Of a DNA stretch of 64,000 bases, positions 42,514-50,488 are shown piece after piece. The stretch is from the NCBI RefSeq assembly GCF_005491705.1, contig NZ_CP028092.1:4278001-4342000 (forward strand). The letters are read 5' to 3'. The position numbers and the translations under genes are program-made. The notes beneath the pieces were generated by a model. It ran no database searches, was not told the origin of the DNA, and saw nothing but the letters and a program-made list of their open reading frames with translations. This DNA comes from Pontibacter sp. SGAir0037 (lineage in GTDB: Bacteria > Bacteroidota > Bacteroidia > Cytophagales > Hymenobacteraceae). Position 1 is the stretch's first letter; each line of letters starts with the position of its first letter.

Positions 42514-43680
42514 TTACACCTGATCCGAAGCAGCAGGATTTATAAGCTTTGCCTGCACTTCCTGATCACCTGGCTGATGCAGGTAAACTGTTGTGCTGGG
42601 GAAAGCAAAATCTGCTCCATGCTTCTCTACAATATCCACGATTTTATAAGCGATCTCTTCTCGTATGTCCACAAACTCATTCCAGTCCATAGTGTCTACA
42701 AAGTAAAGCACCATTACGTCTTTGGAACTGTTGCCTAAGCTATGGAACCTGATGCGGCCGTCCTGGTTGGTACGAGGGTGTTCATCTATAAACTGTTGCA
42801 ATTCTGCTGTAATAGCTTTTATCTGAGCGGATGTAGTGCTGTAGGTAAGGTTAATGTCGAAGCTTACTCTTCTGAATGTGCGCAGCGATAAGTTGTTCAG
42901 TGGCTTATCAATCATGTTCTTGTTTGGCACAGTCACAAACGTTTTCTCCAAGGTTCGGATGCGGGTACTTCTAAAGCCTATCTTCTCTATAACACCTGTA
43001 ATGCCGTTTACCTCTACCAAATCGCCTACTACAAAAGGATGATCCAGAAAGATGGTGAAAGAAGCAAGGAGGTTCTCCAGGCTTTCTTTGGCCGCAAAGG
43101 CAATAGCCAAACCACCTACCCCCAGACCAGCTACCAGGCCTGCCACGTTCACGCCAAACACAGATCCTAATATCACCATAAAGGAGAAAATGTACACCAG
43201 CACTTTGGTGAAGTCTACAAAGAAGGGCACCAGCTGATCATCGAGTTTCGAAGCTGTTTTAGCTGTGCGGTTTCTGAAGATCAGCCCTATAAAATCAATG
43301 AAACGTGCGATAATCCAGGTGATGGCAACAATAACGAATATCTGGTAAACCCGGAAAGCAAGCCTCTTCAGAAAAGGCTCGTTTGCCCTGGCCGCTTCAG
43401 TTGGATCGAGCGGGTAGTTAAGAACTTTGAAAGCAAAGTATAAAAACACCAGGAATAGCAGCATTTCCAGTGGCTGTATAAGCATGCGGCGGAAAGCGGC
43501 CTGGTTATCTTCTTCTGAAAAACGCTTTACAAGCTTAAACATCACACTGGTGATGAACCTGGAGAGCAGCGTTTTAAAGATGTATCCTACCAACAGGATA
43601 CCGGCAAACCACAGATAATTGCTTACTGTGTTGCCTAAGAAGTAGTAGTTTAAAAAATCCTTATAAATGGAGAAATCCAT
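42514..43680 (-). CDS. Small-conductance mechanosensitive channel, MscS family
   Basis: 388 residues. There are membrane segments near residues 20-37, 70-87, 115-133 and 160-180, and the pore helix with VAGLVAGLGVGGLAIAFA, followed by the beta domain FTIFLDHPFVVGDLVEVNGITG and FRSTRIRTLEKTFVTVPN. It opens on membrane tension to release solutes during hypo-osmotic shock. It is the same length as other extended bacterial MscS proteins. Confidence 0.93.
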   Translation of the reverse strand: MDFSIYKDFLNYYFLGNTVSNYLWFAGILLVGYIFKTLLSRFITSVMFKLVKRFSEEDNQAAFRRMLIQPLEMLLFLVFLYFAFKVLNYPLDPTEAARANEPFLKRLAFRVYQIFVIVAITWIIARFIDFIGLIFRNRTAKTASKLDDQLVPFFVDFTKVLVYIFSFMVILGSVFGVNVAGLVAGLGVGGLAIAFAAKESLENLLASFTIFLDHPFVVGDLVEVNGITGVIEKIGFRSTRIRTLEKTFVTVPNKNMIDKPLNNLSLRTFRRVSFDINLTYSTTSAQIKAITAELQQFIDEHPRTNQDGRIRFHSLGNSSKDVMVLYFVDTMDWNEFVDIREEIAYKIVDIVEKHGADFAFPSTTVYLHQPGDQEVQAKLINPAASDQV

Positions 43681-43764
43681 AGTTGTGGTAAATGTTATTC
43701 AACTGTACATTTCTTGCCTGGTACGGGTAACCGGTAAGATTGGCTACTACGAAAACCTTGCCTG

Positions 43765-44991
43765 TTACAGCAGTTGGCTCAGTGCAATTTCAAAAGAAGT
43801 TTTAGCGATTTCTGTTTTCTGGCCATGCTGTGTGTGTGTCTTTTCTAATGCCTGTCGTATGGTGTTGGAAACATCTGAGAAGATCGCCTCATCTGTAATT
43901 TCTACCTCGCTTTCCATTAAATAAGCAAATACACGGGCCATACCGCAGTTGGCAATGAAATCAGGTATAACAGCTACATTCCGATCTGCAAACTCACCTG
44001 TTGCGCCAAAGAATATCTCCGGGTCCTGGAACGGAACGTTGGCCCCGCAGGAAATAACTTCGAGCCCGTTCTGAATCATTTGCTCCAGCTGAGGTTTCGA
44101 AACCAGCCTGGAAGCTGCTGCAGGTATAAAAATCTCTGCTCCTAAAGACCAGATGCGGCTGTTAACTTCTTCAAACGAGAGTAGTCCTTCGGGATACAGC
44201 GCATTGCCCTGCCGCTTGAAAAACTGCTCGCTTATCTCTTCAAACGTAAAGCCTTCGGAGTTTATCAATCCGCCTGCCCTGTCTATGATGCCCACTATTT
44301 TAACTCCCTTTGCCGCCAGATAATAAGCAGCGGCGGCACCTACGTTACCCCAGCCCTGTACAATAGCCCGCTTGCCTTCAAATGCGCCTCCCCAAATATC
44401 GTAGAAGTGGCGAACGGCTTCGGCTACACCATAACCGGTTATCATATCTGCTACCATGTATTTGCGTTGAGCAGAAGGCGTAAAATGAGGGTCTTCTATT
44501 ACTTTGCTTACACCCTGGCGCAGCTGGCCGATCTTATTTATTTTTTGTGGCTCAGTCGCATTAAAATGTCCGTTTACAATACCTTCCTGCGGATGCCACA
44601 GCCCGTAATCCTCTGTAATCGGAATTACTTCGTGTATTTCGTCTACATTCAGGTCGCCTCCCGTGCCGTAATAGCTTTTCAGAAGCGGAATAACAGCTTT
44701 ATACCAACGCTCCAGCACACCCAGCTTGCGCGGATCAGCGGGATCGAAATTTATACCTGATTTCGCACCACCAATGGCAGGGCCGGATACCGTAAATTTT
44801 ACCTCCATAGTCTTCGCCAGAGATTCCACCTCATGTCGGTCAAGACCTTTTCGCATACGTGTTCCACCGCCTGCTGCGCCGCCACGGAGCGAGTTAATTA
44901 CCACCCAGCCCTCGGCTTCAGTTTCGGCATCTTTCCATTCAAAAACTATTTCAGGACGTTTTTTCTCGAATTTCTCAAGTAAAGCTTTCAT
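43765..44991 (-). CDS. Glu/Leu/Phe/Val dehydrogenase family protein
   Basis: 408 residues from the ATG at 44991; the frame runs further upstream, but that part overlaps anmK and lacks family similarity. It has INSLRGGAAGGGTRM, the substrate/catalytic-lysine region VSGPAIGGAKSGINFDP, NVDEIHEVIPITEDYG, the nucleotide site AIVQGWGNVGAAAAYY and VIPDFIANCGMARVFAYLM. This subgroup is distinct from the genes at 30515 and 56708. It probably oxidises an amino acid with NAD(P); the substrate is unassigned. Confidence 0.9.
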   Translation of the reverse strand: MKALLEKFEKKRPEIVFEWKDAETEAEGWVVINSLRGGAAGGGTRMRKGLDRHEVESLAKTMEVKFTVSGPAIGGAKSGINFDPADPRKLGVLERWYKAVIPLLKSYYGTGGDLNVDEIHEVIPITEDYGLWHPQEGIVNGHFNATEPQKINKIGQLRQGVSKVIEDPHFTPSAQRKYMVADMITGYGVAEAVRHFYDIWGGAFEGKRAIVQGWGNVGAAAAYYLAAKGVKIVGIIDRAGGLINSEGFTFEEISEQFFKRQGNALYPEGLLSFEEVNSRIWSLGAEIFIPAAASRLVSKPQLEQMIQNGLEVISCGANVPFQDPEIFFGATGEFADRNVAVIPDFIANCGMARVFAYLMESEVEITDEAIFSDVSNTIRQALEKTHTQHGQKTEIAKTSFEIALSQLL

Positions 44992-45055
44992 GCAGCGGTT
45001 TTTATTTAGAATTGAGCAAAGGTACGAAATTACCTGTTGCCTGGTAAAGCGGCAG

Positions 45056-46132
45056 CTATTTGGCCCAGTATATGGCACCACCTACATTGTCTGTTGAAGC
45101 GCCTGTAACACTGCTGAGGCTGTTTGCTTGGTTGCGCCAGCGCAATACACCCAGAAAAGCAAATATTAAGGCCTCTTTAAAGGAAACAACTTCGGGTGCA
45201 GGTACTTCTACTTTATAATCTGGTCCCAGGTATTTCTGTATCAGCTCTGCCAGGAAAGTGTTAAAAGCACCGCCACCCGTTAACAGCACCTTGTGTATAC
45301 CCTTATGCAAGGGTTTTAAAGCGCTTTTAAGCTGCTGTGCTATGTGGTGGCAGGTGGTATGCAATTTATCAGCAGGAGAGGCCTTGCAGGCGGCCAGGGT
45401 GGCTAAGCTATGCACCAGCACCCATTCCTTGCCCAGCGACTTGGGGTATGGAGCTTTAAAAAAGGCAGGAGCATTTAGTTGTTCCAGTAAATCGGGGAGC
45501 AGGCTGCCGCTGCGGGCAAGGCTGCCACCTGCATCGTAAGGCATGCCAGCTGCAGAGGCCAGTTGGTTTAGCAGCATATTGCAGGCGCACACATCGTAGG
45601 CAAGCCGCTTCTGTTCAGGAGCGGGAAAAGAAATATTGGCAATGCCCCCCAGGTTAACGCAGAAATCATACTCGCTGAAAAGCAAAGCGTCTCCAACAGG
45701 TACTAAGGGTGCTCCCTGCCCGCCTAGCGCGATGTCTAAAGTTCTGAAATCGCATACGACAGGTAATTGGGCATGAGCAGCTATATACGCTCCATTTCCG
45801 ACTTGCAACGAAATATGCTGCTCTGGCTGATGAAAGACCGTATGCCCGTGGGAGGCTATGAAATCGGGCTGCAGCTGGTTGTTCTGAACAAATAATTGTA
45901 CTTGCTCTCCAATAAATTTACCAAATGCATGATCGAGTGCAATAAGCTCTCTTGCGCCCATATTTTCAGCTTCCCGGAGCGAGTCAATCCACTTATCCTC
46001 ATATATCAATGTATTAGCATTTAGTATATTATATATCCAATTTTCATTTTCATACGTAAATCTACAATAAGCTATGTCCAAGCCATCTAATGATGTGCCA
46101 GACATTAGTCCGATAACATGATAAGTATTCAT
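45056..46132 (-). CDS. anmK: Anhydro-N-acetylmuramic acid kinase
   Basis: 358 residues from the ATG at 46132, which gives MNTYHVIGLMSGTSLDGLD, the standard start; the 15 codons upstream would be an atypical extension. It phosphorylates and hydrates 1,6-anhydroMurNAc during peptidoglycan recycling. Visible are the phosphate-binding GTSLDGLD, ASHGHTVFHQP, CDFRTLDIALGGQGAPLVP, NLGGIANI and LLTGGGAFNTFL. It lies 64 bases upstream of the dehydrogenase gene on the same strand. Confidence 0.95.
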   Translation of the reverse strand: MNTYHVIGLMSGTSLDGLDIAYCRFTYENENWIYNILNANTLIYEDKWIDSLREAENMGARELIALDHAFGKFIGEQVQLFVQNNQLQPDFIASHGHTVFHQPEQHISLQVGNGAYIAAHAQLPVVCDFRTLDIALGGQGAPLVPVGDALLFSEYDFCVNLGGIANISFPAPEQKRLAYDVCACNMLLNQLASAAGMPYDAGGSLARSGSLLPDLLEQLNAPAFFKAPYPKSLGKEWVLVHSLATLAACKASPADKLHTTCHHIAQQLKSALKPLHKGIHKVLLTGGGAFNTFLAELIQKYLGPDYKVEVPAPEVVSFKEALIFAFLGVLRWRNQANSLSSVTGASTDNVGGAIYWAK

Positions 46133-46257
46133 ATGAGACGAAAATAAGCAAAATGCTTCTAATAGTAAGATAGCCAAATATTGTGAGAGTCGTATAATCC
46201 TTATTGTGAACGAGATTGTAAATGAATGTAGAAACTGATAGGTTATTAATTTAAATT

Positions 46258-46566
46258 ATGAAAAGTTTGTTATCTAGAATCGAATCTAAGAAAATAGATA
46301 AAGCAGCCGCAATGCTTAAAGTGCTGGCCCATCCGAAAAGGCTAGCTATTGTGGATCTCTTAGGTAAAGAGGAGAAAATGACTGTTACTGAGATATATAA
46401 GTACCTGGATCTGCCCCAGGCTATAGCATCTCAGCATCTGATTACTTTAAAAGACAAGGGTGTTTTATCCTCTTTTAAAGTTGGTACTAAAATCTATTAT
46501 TCCCTTGCCATTCCAAAGCTGATCGATGTGATCGATTGCCTGGAAGAATGTTGCATTGATATTTAA
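46258..46566 (+). CDS. ArsR-type winged-helix regulator
   Basis: 102 residues. The winged helix-turn-helix spans residues 17-90: MLKVLAHPKRLAIVDLLG, then MTVTEIYKYLDLPQAIASQHL and GVLSSFKVGTKIYYSL. A C-terminal CCIDI gives a cysteine pair. No metal-binding ELCVCDL motif is present in the recognition helix, so a metal ligand is not assured; redox or other signals are possible. It is divergent from anmK and convergent with hemA, followed by two long hairpins. Confidence 0.9.
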   Translation: MKSLLSRIESKKIDKAAAMLKVLAHPKRLAIVDLLGKEEKMTVTEIYKYLDLPQAIASQHLITLKDKGVLSSFKVGTKIYYSLAIPKLIDVIDCLEECCIDI

Positions 46567-46604
46567 GCCTGCTACTTGAAGGATAATCTTTATCTTTTCG
46601 AGTT

Positions 46605-46677
46605 TGAAAATCAAAAGCCAAAGGTCTCTGATTAGTTGTAAAAAGCACTAACAGGGACCTTTGGCTTTTGATTTTCA
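46605..46677 (+). terminator. 22-bp perfect inverted repeat after the ArsR gene
   Basis: Arms 46605-46626 and 46656-46677 are perfectly complementary, with a 29-base loop. A run of A follows, so on the plus strand there is no T-tract; it may act in both directions. Confidence 0.65.
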
Positions 46678-46751
46678 CTAAAAAAAAAGGTACATTCACT
46701 TATTCTTATAGCTAAACATAGCTGATTAAAAATACTCTGCGGGAACAGCTA

Positions 46752-46797
46752 AAAGCAGAAGGTCCGCTGGTGCAACCACCAGCGGACCTTCTGCTTT
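46752..46797. terminator. 21-bp perfect hairpin between ArsR and hemA
   Basis: Arms 46752-46772 and 46777-46797 are perfectly complementary with a 4-base loop (caac), flanked by A/T residues. It lies 27 bases from the hemA stop, so it probably terminates hemA on the minus strand and backs up the previous hairpin. Confidence 0.8.
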
Positions 46798-46823
46798 ACT
46801 GCTATCTGTTGTCAGAAAAAATC

Positions 46824-48113
46824 CTAATGCTGTATATCTGCTTCTGATGATTGCTTTTCCAAGTCAAAGAGGTCATTCAGCACATCAATCAATGTTTCGG
46901 CTTCGCCTCGTTTGCAGGCTGCTTTCAGCTGCAGCACCGGCAGCTTTATTACTTTCTGCATCATCGATTTGGTAATGTTATCGATAAGCTTTGTTTCATT
47001 CGGACCAAGCTTTTTCATATAACGCGCCATTTCTTCCTGCCGAATAGTTTCCAGGGCATTCTTCAGCTTGTTTATGGTAGGAGAAACCACCATCTCTTTA
47101 GACCAGTCGTTGAACTGCTCAATAGACTCTTCTACAATCTGCTTTACCTTCGGAATAGAGTTAATGCGCTGCTGTAATGCTTCAGACGCTTTATTCTGAA
47201 TAGTATCAATGTTGTATACTAACACGCCTGGTATACTTTCTACATCAGCTTCGATACTGCGAGGTACCGAAAGGTCTATAAAGAACTTGTAGGAAAGCAC
47301 GTTCAGGCGCTTGATCATTTCTTTGGTAAAGAACGGTGTTTCACGTGCTACGGAAGAAATAACCACATCCGCTTCTTTTAAGCCTTGTACGATATCTTCA
47401 AATGGAAGCACCTCCAGGTTACACTCCTCTGCCAGCAGTTTGGCTTTGGCAAGCGTACGATTGGTTATCTTCACGTTCCGGAAGCCTTTATCGGCTAGGT
47501 TACGGCACACATCTGCTCCAATCTCACCCAGCCCAACCACCAGAATCTTCGGATCGGCTACTACATCGGCAGTAAGCTCTTCTATCAGCTCTATGGCTGC
47601 ATAAGAAGTAGAGGCGGCTCCATCGCGAAAAGCCGTTTCCTGTACTACTCTTTTATTGGTGAAGAAAATGGTGTGAAGCAGGCGATGCAGGAAAGGACCT
47701 GCCGTATCGTTATCTGCTGCCCATTGGTAAGATTGTTTTACCTGGTTTGTGATCTGCATATCGCCTACCACCTGCGACTCTAATCCCATAGCCACCTCAA
47801 ACAGGTGCTGCACCGCATTGCTGTGCTGGTTCAGGATAGTAAAATAATCGAGGTACTGGGAGATATTATCGATGCCTTTGGTGATGCCAAGCAGTTTTAC
47901 AATTTCAGTGCTGTAATCGGCATCGGCATCGGCATTGTAGTATACCTCGGTGCGGTTACAGGTAGAGAGCACCAGAATGTCAGATGCCTGTATGAACCCT
48001 TTCAGCGTCTGAAGAAATTGCCTGCACGAATTCTCATCTAAGGCAATCAGTTCCCTGATATCCAGCGGCGCTTTCTTATAAGACAGGCTGATTGCTTTAA
48101 AGTTCTGAAGCAT
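46824..48113 (-). CDS. hemA: Glutamyl-tRNA reductase
   Basis: 429 residues. It reduces glutamyl-tRNA to glutamate-1-semialdehyde, the first committed step of the C5 heme pathway. The catalytic cysteine is in LSTCNRTEVYY (about 51), with GLESQVVGDMQITNQVK, the NADPH-binding VVGLGEIGADVCRNL, and a C-terminal dimerisation helix. A TAAATTTG box at 48146-48139 on the minus strand may belong to its promoter. It is divergent from a histidine kinase gene. Confidence 0.96.
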   Translation of the reverse strand: MLQNFKAISLSYKKAPLDIRELIALDENSCRQFLQTLKGFIQASDILVLSTCNRTEVYYNADADADYSTEIVKLLGITKGIDNISQYLDYFTILNQHSNAVQHLFEVAMGLESQVVGDMQITNQVKQSYQWAADNDTAGPFLHRLLHTIFFTNKRVVQETAFRDGAASTSYAAIELIEELTADVVADPKILVVGLGEIGADVCRNLADKGFRNVKITNRTLAKAKLLAEECNLEVLPFEDIVQGLKEADVVISSVARETPFFTKEMIKRLNVLSYKFFIDLSVPRSIEADVESIPGVLVYNIDTIQNKASEALQQRINSIPKVKQIVEESIEQFNDWSKEMVVSPTINKLKNALETIRQEEMARYMKKLGPNETKLIDNITKSMMQKVIKLPVLQLKAACKRGEAETLIDVLNDLFDLEKQSSEADIQH

Positions 48114-48228
48114 AATTTTCGTTCGGAATACTAAAGTGCAAATTTACAGTTAGATTATTTAAAATGAAACTTCCCTTGCCCTTATTAATTAATTTATACT
48201 AATTTCAGATAATTTTCGTGTACGTTTC

Positions 48229-49404
48229 ATGATCCTTATCTACTCTCAGAAGAACAGAATTAAGTTTATTGTTGTTATTGTGGCCCTTATAATAGGCGCA
48301 GCTACCATTACCTATACTAACATTTTAGTAAGCAAGTTATCGGAGCGGGAACAGGAGCTGGTGCAACTTTACGCCAAAGGCCTTCGCTACATGATTAGTG
48401 CCCCAAGCGACGACAACATTGTTTTTATAGAAGAAGAGATACTTTCTTCCAACACAACTGTACCTGTTATTCTTACCGACGAATATGAGAACATACTTGA
48501 TTCTAAGAACATAGATCTGCCCAAAAACATTTCAGAAGAGCGAAGAAATCAGCTTTTGCAGCGTGAAATCCAACGGATGAAGGCCCAGCACGACCCCATT
48601 GTAGTGCCTTGGGCAGAGGGCTCTGAAAACTATGTGTTCTATAAAGATTCGGCTCTGCTCTCGCAGCTGCGCTACTACCCTTATGTGCAGCTGATGGTAA
48701 TAGCCTGCTTTGCCCTGATGGCTTATTTTGCCTTTAGCTACTCTCGCAAAGCAGAGCAGAACAGGGTATGGGTTGGTTTGGCTAAAGAAACAGCGCACCA
48801 GCTCGGCACACCGCTTTCGTCGCTGATGGCCTGGTACGAATACATGAAAGCCAGTCCGAAGTTCGAGCATGAGCCAATCACAGAAGAGCTGGCAAAAGAC
48901 ATCCGGAGGCTGGAGATAATTACAGAACGCTTCTCTAATATCGGTTCTGTGCCACTACTGCGCGACGAAGATATTCTGCAGGTTACAAAAAATGCGATCA
49001 ACTACCTGCAGAACCGCATTTCAAAGAAGGTAGTCTTTAGTGTGCAGGCTGATTTCTCTCCTGATATTACGGCTAAAGTAAATGTGCCACTTTTCGATTG
49101 GGTAATAGAGAACATCTGCAAAAATGCAGTTGATGCCATGGAGGGCAAAGGAAGCATTACGCTTCAGTTAAGCCTGGTTGGGAAGAGCAGTGTAGCGATA
49201 GATATAACTGATACAGGTAAAGGTATACCGAAGCGTAAAATCGATTCTGTTTTCCTGCCTGGCTATACCACTAAAAAGCGGGGCTGGGGACTTGGGCTGG
49301 CACTGGCCAAGCGTATTATAGATAACTACCACAGAGGCAGGCTGTATGTAAAATCATCGGAACTGGGCAAAGGAACCACTTTCAGAATCTTGTTGAACAG
49401 GTAA
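48229..49404 (+). CDS. Membrane sensor histidine kinase
   Basis: 391 residues. It has two membrane segments (about 11-31 and 150-167) flanking a 115-residue periplasmic sensor region, then a HisKA domain with the unusual H-box ETAHQLGTPLSSL (acceptor His near 188). The HATPase domain has NICKNAVDAM, DTGKGIP, and KRGWGLGLALAKRI. No response regulator is next to it. It is divergent from hemA; whether it regulates that gene is open. Confidence 0.9.
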   Translation: MILIYSQKNRIKFIVVIVALIIGAATITYTNILVSKLSEREQELVQLYAKGLRYMISAPSDDNIVFIEEEILSSNTTVPVILTDEYENILDSKNIDLPKNISEERRNQLLQREIQRMKAQHDPIVVPWAEGSENYVFYKDSALLSQLRYYPYVQLMVIACFALMAYFAFSYSRKAEQNRVWVGLAKETAHQLGTPLSSLMAWYEYMKASPKFEHEPITEELAKDIRRLEIITERFSNIGSVPLLRDEDILQVTKNAINYLQNRISKKVVFSVQADFSPDITAKVNVPLFDWVIENICKNAVDAMEGKGSITLQLSLVGKSSVAIDITDTGKGIPKRKIDSVFLPGYTTKKRGWGLGLALAKRIIDNYHRGRLYVKSSELGKGTTFRILLNR

Positions 49405-49418
49405 TTCCTTTAGGTAAA

Positions 49419-49509
49419 AGTTTAGAGTTAAGAGTTATGAGTAGAAAGCGACAGCAGGCGCAAGAGCTCGTTAAAAGTCCTTTGTCTTTTGTCTGAAGAT
49501 CTTTTGTCC
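49419..49509. repeat. Two degenerate repeat stretches before the FemAB/GNAT-like gene
   Basis: 'agtttagagttaagagtt' style words (49419-49441) and 'gtcctttgtcttttgtc' style words (49477-49508). They match the styles of the repeats at 61138-61302 and 13973-14045 respectively. Confidence 0.4.
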
Positions 49510-49518
49510 AGAGAAAGC

Positions 49519-50457
49519 ATGGTAGAAATCGTACGGTATAGCGCGGAGCATAAACTGGCTTGGGATGGCTTTGTACGGGAATCCAAGAACGGCACTTTTC
49601 TGCTGCTGCGTGATTATATGGAGTATCATGCAGATCGCTTTGCAGACCACTCGCTGCTGTTTTACCGGAAAGGCAAGCTGGTAGCCTTATTTCCTGCCAA
49701 TGAACAGGAGCAGGAGGTGCATTCGCATAGTGGTCTTAGCTATGGGGGCGTGATCAGCGATAGCCGTATGAAAGCCGATGTTATGCTGGCTCTTTTTACC
49801 GAACTCATTGCCTATTACAAAGCTTTAGGCTTCTACAGCATTTTCTACAAAGCAATACCGCACCTGTATCATCAGCTGCCTGCCGAAGAAGATCTGTATG
49901 CCTTATTTCGGAATAAGGCGCTGCTTTACCGGCGGGATATCACTTCCGTTATAGAGCCTGGTGCTGCTAAAACAGCTTATGGCCGGAAAAGGAAATGGCA
50001 CATCTTGAAAGCAAACAGAAAAAACCTGTTGCTGGTACAGTCTGACAACTTTAGAAGGTTTATGGGCATAGAGCAGAAGGTTTTGGAGGCGAAGTACCAG
50101 ATAAAACCTGTGCATACTGCTGATGAAATGGTTTATCTGGCTTCCATGTTTCCGGAGAATATCAAGCTGTTTGCGGCTTATGAGCAGGAGGAGATGCTGG
50201 CAGGTATTGTTATATACGAAACCGCAACCGTAGCGCATTGCCAGTATATGGCCGCTACTACAAGAGGAAGAGTAGTTTCGGCAATGGATGCTCTGGTAGA
50301 CTATCTGCTGAAGCAGGTATACCCTCACAAAAAATATTTTAGCTTCGGCATTTCAACAGAGCAGCAGGGGCATTACCTCAACAAGGGGCTGATACAGAAC
50401 AAAGAAAGTTACGGAGCACGTGCGCTGGTACACGATTTTTATGAGCTTAAACTATAA
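49519..50457 (+). CDS. FemAB/GNAT-like acyltransferase
   Basis: 312 residues from the ATG at 49519 (MVEIVRYSAEHKLAWDGFV); an in-frame start 30 bases earlier falls in the repeat. The sequence fits the FemAB-like/GNAT group: GLSYGGVISDSRMKADVMLALFTELIAYYKALGF, KRKWHILKANRKNLLLVQSD, and a C-terminal KYFSFGISTEQQG with GALYLNKG-like end. The acceptor is unknown; relatives often work in exopolysaccharide or peptidoglycan modification. The stop codon lies inside the terminator hairpin shared with the nhaC-like gene. Confidence 0.72.
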   Translation: MVEIVRYSAEHKLAWDGFVRESKNGTFLLLRDYMEYHADRFADHSLLFYRKGKLVALFPANEQEQEVHSHSGLSYGGVISDSRMKADVMLALFTELIAYYKALGFYSIFYKAIPHLYHQLPAEEDLYALFRNKALLYRRDITSVIEPGAAKTAYGRKRKWHILKANRKNLLLVQSDNFRRFMGIEQKVLEAKYQIKPVHTADEMVYLASMFPENIKLFAAYEQEEMLAGIVIYETATVAHCQYMAATTRGRVVSAMDALVDYLLKQVYPHKKYFSFGISTEQQGHYLNKGLIQNKESYGARALVHDFYELKL

Positions 50458-50488
50458 CGGCTGCCTCCTTCGGCAGCCGTTATAGTTT
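50449..50488. terminator. 17-bp hairpin covering both stop codons of two convergent genes
   Basis: Arms 50449-50465 and 50472-50488 are perfectly complementary with a 6-base loop. The left arm contains the TAA of the acyltransferase gene (50455-50457) and the right arm ends within the TAA of the antiporter gene (50487-50489, minus strand). Confidence 0.85.

Noticed and set aside
43667..43924. Plus-strand frame between the MscS and dehydrogenase genes
   Set aside because: It overlaps both flanking genes antisense and has no recognisable domain.
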